From NCBI GenBank assembly GCA_937872925.1, contig CALMUT010000242.1, positions 1 to 39,926 on the forward strand: a stretch of 39,926 nucleotides of DNA. Reading direction: 5' to 3'. Below, piece by piece: positions 23,151-31,200 of the stretch. This DNA is from an uncultured Myxococcales bacterium (GTDB lineage Bacteria; Myxococcota_A; Polyangia; Polyangiales; Polyangiaceae). Below the pieces are notes generated by a model, which did no database searches, was not told the DNA's origin, and saw nothing but the letters and a program-made list of their open reading frames with translations. The stretch's first letter is position 1. Each line of letters opens with the position of its first letter. Both the position numbers and the translations under genes were made by a program.

Positions 23151-24827
23151 CTACTCGTGGACGACGACCCGGCTGCCGGGCGTGTCTTTGGAGGACCAAC
23201 TGCCGTGAAAACCTTCGGGGACCGGGGGGTCCGTCAGGTAAAAGACGTGTTTCGCGTCCAGGGGGGACAGGTTCACACAGCCGTGGCTCATCTGAATGCC
23301 GTAGTTCCGGTGCCAGAACGCCGCGTGGAGCGCGTACGAGTTGTAATAATACATCACGTAGGGAACGTCTTCGATGCTGTAGGGCTGATCCCCTGCCGCG
23401 GTTCCGTTGCCGTCCATGGTGGTGGTGATGTGCTTTTCGCGGATGCGCCACTGCCCGACGGGCGTTCGGTGGTCTTTCGCCTTGACGCTAGACTTCTTGC
23501 CTGACGACAGCAGTGTTGCGTAGACCGGCGTCGTTCCGCGATACACCACCAACGTTTGTTCGTTCAGGTTGACGTCGATCCACTTCTCCGTGGGAACGAG
23601 GTCTTTGGGTGGTGGACCTGGGCGGGTGACGCGTACGTGCAGGTTCTTGACCCAGGTTCCAGCGGAGGTTTCGAGGTAGCGAGTCTTGCCGACTTCGCGC
23701 TCTCGCCCGGTGAGTTGGATCGCCGTAAACGCTTCGATGCTTTTCGCGGACTTGGGCTTCGCGTCTTCGCTCTCAATCTCGTAGCTGGGGGCTTTCTTCC
23801 GCCCGCCGTAGACCCAGGCGATGGGTAGTTTCCACTTCTCGCCCTCCAGGGAAACGCCTTCGAATTTCGAACCGGCGGTTTGCCAGAATCGGTCCGCGGG
23901 AGCGACCAAGCCTCGAGTGGTTTTGTACCAAGTCCGATCGTTCCAACGAAAGGTCTTGTCGACGGCGACGTAGAAGCCCGTGACCATGCGTTTGGCAAGG
24001 ATGTCGTCCCCTTCGGCGGCCAGTTCCTCAAGGGTAACTTCGTGCAAGGAATCTTTGGCGTTTTCGCGCTGCCACCAGGGCTTCTTGGGCTCCTCGGCGG
24101 CGGCGTCTCCCACCAACGCCACGCCGCCGTCTTGGGGCGCGGCTTCCACGATGCCTGCGTCCGGCGAAGTCGACGCGCGCTTGACTGGGCTGCCGCCGCT
24201 GTCTTCGTCAGCTTGTGCCTTCTTCTCCGCTTCCCGTGCCTTCTTCGCCCCGGGCAGGTAGGGCTCGTACTGGTACATCTGTTCCCGCGACGGCACGCTC
24301 TTGTACAGCGGCGTGCCGTTCTTGGCGTTGCGTGCGTAGGTGTAGGGCAGCACCTCTTCGAGGTCCGGGCGTTTGAGGGCGAATTTTACTTGCGGGTGAT
24401 CGAGATCCGTCGTGCCCAGATTGCCGCAAAGGAATCCGCCAGTCGCGAGCTCGAGCCAGCCGCTGCTGCAGTTTTCCTTCGACACGGGCTTCTCGTGCAC
24501 GCCGACCTTGCCGCCGCTGCGCACGTAGCCGATCTTTTCGTTCTTATCGAAGCTGGGCTTGCGGTAGATGCCGGCGGCGGCTGAGGTGACGACGAACCAG
24601 GGGCCCGGGTGCTTTGCCGGGGCAGCGTCGGCTTCGGGAGCGGCACTCTCGGCGACTTTCGGCGCGAGCTCGTCGGGCAGGGTCGGGTCGCCCGCCAGGC
24701 CGCTCTTCTTCACGTCCCGAGCGCTGGGCGCAGCCTTCGGCTCACCACCCGGAGGCGGCTTGCGCTCGCACGCCAACCCAAGGAGGGCGGCGAGCGCCGC
24801 GAAACACGCTCTTTGCACGCAAGACAT
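23151..24827 (-). CDS. L,D-transpeptidase (YkuD) lipoprotein
   Basis: 558 residues from ATG 24827. The signal peptide ends in a lipobox (LGLAC, Cys20). YkuD enzymes form 3-3 cross-links in peptidoglycan or attach proteins to it. The catalytic domain is C-terminal (~415-558): KWIDVNLNEQTLVVYRGTTPV opens the fold, TPVGQWRIREKH follows, and the active site is IQMSHGCVNLSP with Cys517 and His515. Before it, ~90-170 looks SH3-like (IYRKPSFDKNEKIGYV; SGWLELATGGFLCG) and ~200-290 is an acidic, Ala-rich linker. An intermediate segment (~280-400) is not recognised. A perfect TTGACA lies at 24885-24880, but no good -10 box is seen at the right distance. Confidence 0.92.
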   Translation of the reverse strand: MSCVQRACFAALAALLGLACERKPPPGGEPKAAPSARDVKKSGLAGDPTLPDELAPKVAESAAPEADAAPAKHPGPWFVVTSAAAGIYRKPSFDKNEKIGYVRSGGKVGVHEKPVSKENCSSGWLELATGGFLCGNLGTTDLDHPQVKFALKRPDLEEVLPYTYARNAKNGTPLYKSVPSREQMYQYEPYLPGAKKAREAEKKAQADEDSGGSPVKRASTSPDAGIVEAAPQDGGVALVGDAAAEEPKKPWWQRENAKDSLHEVTLEELAAEGDDILAKRMVTGFYVAVDKTFRWNDRTWYKTTRGLVAPADRFWQTAGSKFEGVSLEGEKWKLPIAWVYGGRKKAPSYEIESEDAKPKSAKSIEAFTAIQLTGREREVGKTRYLETSAGTWVKNLHVRVTRPGPPPKDLVPTEKWIDVNLNEQTLVVYRGTTPVYATLLSSGKKSSVKAKDHRTPVGQWRIREKHITTTMDGNGTAAGDQPYSIEDVPYVMYYYNSYALHAAFWHRNYGIQMSHGCVNLSPLDAKHVFYLTDPPVPEGFHGSWSSKDTPGSRVVVHE

Positions 24828-24887
24828 GGGGCCTGGAGGCCTTACTACCCGCTCTGGCATTCGTCGAACCACTTTCTGGTGTCAAAA

Positions 24888-24903
24888 CCGGCCTACGGGC
24901 CGG
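24888..24903. repeat. Perfect short hairpin in the divergent region
   Basis: CCGGCC, loop TACG, GGCCGG: a 6-bp GC stem with a 4-base loop, between the divergent transpeptidase and 480-residue protein genes, just upstream (for the minus strand) of a TTGACA at 24885-24880. It may be an operator half-site pair or an RNA hairpin. Confidence 0.3.
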
Positions 24904-24974
24904 AGGCGCCCCTTCCAGAACGGTCAATGAAAGTTCCGTGCCATGGCCCGTATGCGCGTCTCGCCCGTCCAACA

Positions 24975-24980
24975 GGAGAG
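24975..24980 (+). promoter_or_regulatory. Ribosome binding site fixing the start at 24988
   Basis: GGAGAG followed by 7 bp and GTG 24988. The ATG candidates at 24943 and 24952 have no comparable site. Confidence 0.5.
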
Positions 24981-24987
24981 CGCTATC

Positions 24988-26430
24988 GTGACCAACGTGG
25001 ACAGGAGTCTAGGCTGGCGTGGCCAACGAGACACGGAACGCAACCGTTTCTGGCGCATGCTCGCCTTCAGCTTGTTCGTGCACGCGCCACTGACTCCGGC
25101 AGCGGCGCTCCTCGGCCTGCTGGGGCTCCTGGCGCAGACGCCGGAGCACGCGGCCGGCCCGCCCGCCCCACCCATCACGGCCATCCCAGTGGATCTGCTG
25201 ACCGGAGACTTCGGGCCCGTGGGCCAGGATGACGCCAAGGGCGAGGCAGAGACGGTGGCCCAGGCAGGAGGCCCGGAAGCGGCGTCCGAGAAGGACCCCT
25301 TCGACGAACTCGACGACGACGATGACGCCGCGTTGTCCATACCCGATGCGCCCGAAAAGAAGCCCGGTGACGAAGGCCCGGCGGACTCGGACGAGGCGGA
25401 GCCTCCAAAGCCGGGCACGTCGGTGGGCGACCCTGTGGCCATGGCGGGTAGTGCCGCCAAGGTCGCCGACGCAAACGCGAACGTGCGCCTACTGATCTTC
25501 AATGATCGCATTCGCGCGCACCCCCTGGGGACGCGCGTGGGGAAGTTGCTGGGCGCTGCCGAGCAGTGGAAGGACTTCTTCGGTCCTGGGGGCTTGGACC
25601 CGGTGACCGATGTTGACCGCGTGCTCATCGCGGGACCGCAACTCAAGGATTCGTCGCAGGTCGTGGCGGTGCTCAAAGTCAGTGCCGATCCGCAGCGCGT
25701 GCGTGCCGCTGTTGACGCGTTGGTAACCCGGGACAGCGGCGGGAACTGGCTCGACGGCGGGGTTCCGGCGGCGCGTGCAAAAGCCGACCGCGCGGACCGG
25801 GTGTTCGTATTGCCCAAGCCGGGGATCGTGATCGTCACACCGCCAAGCGCAGCGGATCACGCCATCAAGGTCGGCAAGAGCATTAAGTTCCCCAACCCCA
25901 AAGGCAAAGAAGCACTGACGACCTACGTGATCACGCCCTGGCGCGCATTCGTGGGGCTGCCCTTCGAGGTGCCCAAGTCGATCAAGTGGGTGCGGATGAA
26001 GATCGTCGCCACCGATGACGGCGGCGCCTATGCGGAGCTGGTGGCAGAGGACGAGTCCGATGCCCTGGCGGCGCAAAACGCCAAGCTGCTCACGGATCGC
26101 TTGAATACCGTGACGCGCATCGACCTGACGAAGAAAGGCGGCGTGTTCGGTAAGGCGGCGCGCTTTCTTTTGGGGGACGAAGTGAAGCTGGTGGAGCCCG
26201 TGGCGTTTAGCTCGAAGGGCAAGGAAATCCACGGCAGGATCGTCGCGACGCCAAAGCAGCTGGGCAGTTTGCTTGAGGCGATCAGCGGCTACGCGGAGCA
26301 ACTGGCCAAGGACGCGAAGGCAAAGGCTGCGGCCGCGGCGGACGCCGGCGCGACGCCGGACGCGGGGGCAGGCGAAGCCGAAGCCGGGACGAAAGTGGCG
26401 CCCCCGGCTCAGGATCCCGCAACGCAATAG
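24988..26430 (+). CDS. Membrane-anchored protein of unknown function
   Basis: 480 residues from GTG 24988, chosen because of GGAGAG 7 bp upstream; ATG 24943 would add 15 residues. A membrane helix at ~23-50 (FWRMLAFSLFVHAPLTPAAALLGLL) is followed by a ~100-residue Pro/Asp/Glu-rich linker (FDELDDDDDAALS), a layout like TonB-type anchors that span the periplasm. The folded part (~165-455) alternates strands and helices (NVRLLIFNDRIRAHPLG; GLDPVTDVDRVLIAGP; VVAVLKVSADPQRVRAAVDAL; FVGLPFEVPKSIKWVRMKI). It ends in an Ala/Lys/Asp-rich tail. I do not recognise the family; it looks like a periplasmic domain on an inner-membrane anchor. Confidence 0.72.
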   Translation: MTNVDRSLGWRGQRDTERNRFWRMLAFSLFVHAPLTPAAALLGLLGLLAQTPEHAAGPPAPPITAIPVDLLTGDFGPVGQDDAKGEAETVAQAGGPEAASEKDPFDELDDDDDAALSIPDAPEKKPGDEGPADSDEAEPPKPGTSVGDPVAMAGSAAKVADANANVRLLIFNDRIRAHPLGTRVGKLLGAAEQWKDFFGPGGLDPVTDVDRVLIAGPQLKDSSQVVAVLKVSADPQRVRAAVDALVTRDSGGNWLDGGVPAARAKADRADRVFVLPKPGIVIVTPPSAADHAIKVGKSIKFPNPKGKEALTTYVITPWRAFVGLPFEVPKSIKWVRMKIVATDDGGAYAELVAEDESDALAAQNAKLLTDRLNTVTRIDLTKKGGVFGKAARFLLGDEVKLVEPVAFSSKGKEIHGRIVATPKQLGSLLEAISGYAEQLAKDAKAKAAAAADAGATPDAGAGEAEAGTKVAPPAQDPATQ

Positions 26431-26485
26431 CGCCTTCGCTCGCTAGCCGGACCGCGGTTCGCTGCTTCGTGGCGTCTGGTCGGGA

Positions 26486-27631
26486 TCAGCTCTGCGCAGC
26501 GCGCTTGGCAACGGTATTGAGGAAGGCGTCCGTCCGGTCACGGTCGACAGCCCCGACGCAGAAGCTTGGACCCTTGTTCTGTTCCACGAGTACGCGGCAG
26601 CGCCCCCGCGCTGCGTCTCCCAGCAGTGAAAGCCCGAAGTCGAGCGCCACGCCGACGCCGATGATCAACAGGCCCATGCCCAGCAGGGGCGGGGAAGTGC
26701 CTGGAACGCGGGCGCCGTCGACCAACAGCCCCATCCCGAGGTAACTGCCGATGCACACGGCGACCAGGCCCGCATACAGTCCAAAGCGGGCGAAGCGCAC
26801 TTCCCGGGTCAAGCGCCGCACATTCGCGAGGGGGACTAGGGTGGAGCGGTCTCGAAGCACCCGCCCTAAGAGCTCGGTGCGGTACGCGACCTCGACGCCA
26901 CGCTCACTCACGCGAAGCTCCGCCGGGCGCCGATAGGCGAGGGCCAATCGGCCTACGAGACGGACGGCAGCAACGAAGAAGAGCACGCCGGTGAGCGCGA
27001 GCACGATGGTCAGCGCCGGGTGCCGCGGCGGCGGGGCCAGCTCGCCATTCAGATGCTCGACTTGCCCTGCTGGCGCCACCAATAGCGCGCGCAACAGACT
27101 CGGTTCGGTTTCCTTCGCTGCGAGTTGTTGCGTCGCGCGGATCGCGGACTCGCTTTTGCTTTGCTTTAGGGAAAGCACCGCGACGACGGCCTCGGCTGGC
27201 GTGAGTTCGTTGACCAGCGCGGCGACGCTCGACCAGAATGTTCCTGCGGCTTCCCCCAACGCAACGTCCACCGCAGACAGAGCGTCGACTCTGTGGTGCG
27301 CGGCCAGTCGCACTAGGTCGAGAGCGCGCCGCTTTTCGGTTTCCGGTGCGCTCGGGAAGTCCGAGCGAATTGCCAAGGCGATCACCGCGGCGAGCAGTGC
27401 TCGTGTGGTGGCTGAGCTGGGACCGCCGCCAAGGACTTCACGCACATTGCCCCAGGGCGTTTGGAGTGCATCGACGTCCAGTTCCAGATCTCCGGCGCCG
27501 TGACTGACGATCTCGCCGTGGAGCTCGCTAGCGGCTTCGAGCAGATGCTCACGCACCGCCGACACGATCGCGTCGACAGTCGCGTGGCTGGCGAGCTCAG
27601 GGACGAGCGAAGCAGGGCTCGGAGCGGACAT
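26486..27631 (-). CDS. Polytopic membrane protein of unknown function
   Basis: 381 residues from ATG 27631; the frame continues upstream without coding character. Residues 1-200 are soluble and helical (LVPELASHATVDAIVSAVREH; ALDLVRLAAHHRVDALSAVDV). Three membrane segments follow at ~204-226, ~284-304 and ~314-336. Between the first two lies a ~55-residue soluble strand-rich stretch (PAELRVSERGVEVAYRTELLG; STLVPLANVRRLTREVRF) that resembles bacterial PH-like membrane-protein modules. It ends with a ~45-residue tail containing two Cys. No family recognised. It converges with the 480-residue protein gene and is divergent from a small gene at 27847. Confidence 0.7.
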   Translation of the reverse strand: MSAPSPASLVPELASHATVDAIVSAVREHLLEAASELHGEIVSHGAGDLELDVDALQTPWGNVREVLGGGPSSATTRALLAAVIALAIRSDFPSAPETEKRRALDLVRLAAHHRVDALSAVDVALGEAAGTFWSSVAALVNELTPAEAVVAVLSLKQSKSESAIRATQQLAAKETEPSLLRALLVAPAGQVEHLNGELAPPPRHPALTIVLALTGVLFFVAAVRLVGRLALAYRRPAELRVSERGVEVAYRTELLGRVLRDRSTLVPLANVRRLTREVRFARFGLYAGLVAVCIGSYLGMGLLVDGARVPGTSPPLLGMGLLIIGVGVALDFGLSLLGDAARGRCRVLVEQNKGPSFCVGAVDRDRTDAFLNTVAKRAAQS

Positions 27632-27766
27632 GGCGCCACTGCGATATCCGAACGCCGCGCGTTCCGCCACACATTGTCGATTTGCTGGGCTTTTTGTGGA
27701 CTCCAGACGCGCGGGGGTGTGCATGTAGGTGCCGCGGCGCGTCAGCGTTGCGTCGGTTTCCAAAAC

Positions 27767-27796
27767 TTGGCCCGACCCCGGTGGAGCCGATACCCA
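27767..27796 (+). promoter_or_regulatory. Candidate promoter of the 89-residue protein gene
   Basis: TTGGCC (27767-27772), 18-bp spacer, TACCCA (27791-27796), giving a leader of about 44 nt that includes AAGGAG at 27831-27836. Rest of the 215-bp divergent region 27632-27846: nothing else evident. Confidence 0.25.
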
Positions 27797-27846
27797 CATG
27801 GTCACGGACCCGCGAGGCAGATGCAGGGTCAAGGAGTTTCGGGAGC

Positions 27847-28116
27847 ATGTCTTCGACGCAGAGCAAAAACGAAATGCTAGAAAACCTACGCCTCATGTTG
27901 CGGGACGTATTTCGTCTGCGCACCGATGGCGTTGCCTACGCGCGGCTCGCTCGAGCGCATGGCTACGTGGATGGCTACATGCGGCTGATGCTGGAAGCGG
28001 GCATTGCCGACAAAAACGAACTGCTGTCCCTTGTGGCTGACGAGCGCCGGGTTGCCGACGGGCCAGCAACGGCGTTGCTCACTTCCGAGCCGGACGCCGC
28101 TACTGTCGCTGCCTAG
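27847..28116 (+). CDS. Small protein of unknown function, 89 residues
   Basis: Starts at ATG 27847 with AAGGAG 10 bp upstream. The first ~70 residues are strongly helical with regular hydrophobic spacing: NEMLENLRLMLRDVFRLRTD, then GVAYARLARAHGYVDGYMRLMLEAG and DKNELLSLVADERR. The layout suggests a compact helical bundle, possibly a small adaptor or DNA/RNA-associated protein. The last ~20 residues are Ala/Thr-rich and likely disordered. No signal peptide or membrane helix. Codon use and the ribosome binding site support a real gene; I do not recognise the family. Confidence 0.68.
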   Translation: MSSTQSKNEMLENLRLMLRDVFRLRTDGVAYARLARAHGYVDGYMRLMLEAGIADKNELLSLVADERRVADGPATALLTSEPDAATVAA

Positions 28117-28196
28117 TGGGCTGTTGCGGATGCCGAGCGCTTCCGCTTTCCCGCACGTCACTCCCGCTGGACGGTTTGGGTTGGATGAGTACTTCT

Positions 28197-28222
28197 GGCA
28201 CCCGCACGCGTTCCGTGGTGCC
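28197..28222. terminator. Hairpin between convergent genes
   Basis: GGCACC (28197-28202) pairs with GGTGCC (28217-28222) across a 14-base loop, followed on the plus strand by GCTTTG. It lies in the 114-bp gap between the 89-residue gene and the end of the 1412-residue gene. A weak terminator candidate. Confidence 0.3.
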
Positions 28223-28230
28223 GCTTTGCC

Positions 28231-31200
28231 CTAGGGCGAAATCACGGCGACGTCGCCGATCGTTTTTGGCTTCGCGCTGCGCCAGAACGACAGCACTTTG
28301 CTCGACCCTGCGACGTCCAGGATCTGATTGAAGCCACCGGAAAATCCGGGCACCGTCAGATCCTTCTTCGTCCAGGTCAGCGCCCCGCCACCTGGCGTGC
28401 CCACTGCCCAGCGCAGGATGCCGTTGGTGGCATCTTGGTAGGCGATGCGCACTTCGCCACTTTGAGTCACGAAGATCGAGGAATCATCGCCGACGACTGC
28501 TTGTCCTGTCGCGGTGGCTCCGTCGTCGACGACCTGGGGGGCCGTGGGCGTCGTGCCGCCAGTCACCTTCATGTAAATCAGGGTCTCGTCGAAGCCGTTG
28601 ACGTACGCCAGGTGGAAGTCCCCCGCGCCGTCGACGAAGAGGCTGGCGCCCAGGCCGACGTCACCACTGTCCACGGGGCCGCTGGGTCCAGTGCCCTGTC
28701 CGTCCACGAGCAACGGCGGTTGCCAGGTTGCGCCGTCCTTGCGCACGAGCATGAGATTGCCGTGAATGCGGTCGTAGTAGGCGATAGCGAGCCCGGCGCT
28801 CGTCTTCTTGAGAGAAATGTAGAGCCCCGAGGCTTCGGGGTAGGTGGCTGGCGCTGCCGGATCGTCCGTGGCTTCGCAAACAGCGCCAGCGCCGACGTCG
28901 ACGCAGGCTTCCCCGGTGGCGCATTTCGGATCGCAACCGCCAATCTTCGCGGAGCATGTGCCCGTCGAGAGGATGCAGGAGTCGCCGCCGCATAGGGCTG
29001 CGTTGCAGGGCGTGTTGGCGTCGACCGCGGCGTCTTCAAAGCTCCAGTCTGCGGCGGCCGCAGGGGTGGCGCTCTTACCAGAAGCCACGCGGACGCTGCT
29101 CTTGGCCTTTCCGTCGGTCCCGCCGGCCTCGATCGCCAGATATGCGATGACGGGTTTGTCGTCGACGCTCAGCAACTTCGCATAGCGGCCAGCGTCACCC
29201 TTGGCGACCTTTTGCACCTCGTGAGTCGCCCACGCTTTGCCGTCGTAGCGGGCGTAGCGCAGTGCGCGGTTGGTGGCGTCGTAATAGGCGACGGCTGGTT
29301 GCCCGCCGATCACGGCGGTGCTTGTCCACAACCCCACGTCGTCACCGGGTTCCGTCAGGCCGTTGCGGTAGCCGGTGATATCAAAAAGAAATGGATCCGG
29401 CGGTCCGCCAGCGGTGCCGGGCTCCAGGGTGTCGTCCACCGCGGGCAGACCGTCCACGCTAGCCCAACTGACCTTGTCGCCTTCCAGCTTGCCCACGACC
29501 AGATCGCCGAAGTTGTAGGTTTCTTCGTAGCTGTCCGCGACGCCGTAACCGAAGTCGTTGTAGGCGCTGACCCAGACAGTTCCGTCCGCGGCGACCGCGG
29601 CGGATGCGTAGGCGCCGATCAATCCGGGTTCCAGCAGTTCGCAATCTTCGGCGTCGGGGCAGGAGCCATCGGGTTTGACGGGGCCGCCGCCCTTGTTCTC
29701 GCCATCGTCACCGCAGGAGCAACCGGAGTAGCTCATGGCGACCGCCATCATCGCCACGCCGCTGAGCGTCCGTGCGCGGCTCAGGCTGCGTGCTTGGCGT
29801 CGTGCAGCGGATGTCGTTCGGCGACGCCGTCGGCGCAGCATGAAGCCCAAGCCCAAGGCCAGCAGGGCGGGGAAGCCGAAGCGAACCGGGGACGACTGCT
29901 CCGTGCCCGTGCCCACCAGCGTGCAATTGCAACCCGAGCCACTGCCGAGGGAGGCGTCTTCTTTGCCGCGGATGAGGGGCTGGCGAATGCTGGCGACGTT
30001 GCCCTCCTCATCGACGGCTTCGACGCGCACTTCCTTTTCGTCGCCGACATTTACAAACTCGATTTGATCGGCCCTTGTCCACTCGCCAAGAGCGCCGTCG
30101 CCCAGCGCATAGCGAACCTGCACCGCGTCCCGCGCCGACACAGTGTCTCGCACGAACAACTCAACCTTGCCGTCTTTCGGTCGCCGTCCCAGTTCGACGA
30201 AGGGCGCGGTCTTGTCGATGCGGAAGTCGACCCTTGCCGGCGATGCGTCCATGGTGCGGGGCTTGCCAGCGACTCGTGAGCGGACCTCGACGTAGTGTTT
30301 GGCCTGCAGGGACAGTTCCGGCGTGGCGATGCTGATGGTCTTGTCGAAGGTCCACGGATGCCAGAACGCGCCGTTCACGCGGTACTGGTACTCCACGGGC
30401 GCCGCGCCCGTGTCCTGGGGACTCGACACGCGCAGAACGACCACGGGCCGGTTTTCGGCGGTCAACGTGGTCAGGGAGAGGCCTTTGGGATCGATGCGCT
30501 TCTCGCTCAGCTCGGCGGTCGTTTCCAGCTGCATCTCGGCGATGGTGTTGGTTGCGGGGGCCACGCCCAATGCCGCAAACAGGCCCAGGAAGCCGTCCGT
30601 GCCCTTATCCAGCCGGCGCAGACCCGGGCTGCCCTGACCCTGCACCGTGGGCGGAATGTCGAGGGTCAGCCCCAAGCTAGTGAGTTGGTCGTTCAGGTTG
30701 ATGGGACTGATGGCGCCTCCGAGCGCGCCGCCGATCTGACTGCTGACGATGCCCGCCAAGGCTTTTGCGGCCGAGGCGGTGTCTTCGCGCAGCAGCGCGC
30801 CGTTGGTGATGGTGGGGTTGGTGATCTGCACCTTGTCGATCACCGGGGCCAGGCCTTCACTGGTCACGTCCAGATTCACCGGGGCCACCACGTCGAAGGT
30901 GGCCGTGAAGCCGCGGATGAAGCGGTCGTTGCTCCAAACGTAGAAGTCGATGCTCAGCTTGTTGAACGTGATGCCGAGCAAGGGGTCGGTCTCGAGATCC
31001 GTGCCGTTGCCAACCTTGGCCGTCGGGGGTTCTTGCGGACGCAGCACCAAGGCCAGGGGCGCGGCTTGTCGTTGACGGGCCAGATCTTTCAGGCTGGGGA
31101 TCAGCAGGCCGACGGTATCGGAGGTGAGCAGGGAGCCGAGGGTGCTCGAGCCAATGCCGAGGCAGAGCGCGCCGCTGTTGTAGACCGCACCCAGGGTGTA

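Noticed and set aside
24857..24885. Promoter for the L,D-transpeptidase gene (TTGACA, 17 bp, GAATGC)
   Set aside because: The -35 is perfect but the hexamer at the right distance matches the -10 consensus at one base only.
26431..26485. Terminator between the 480- and 381-residue protein genes
   Set aside because: Only a loopless self-complementary ACCGCGGT is present; no stem-loop with a usable loop or T-tract.
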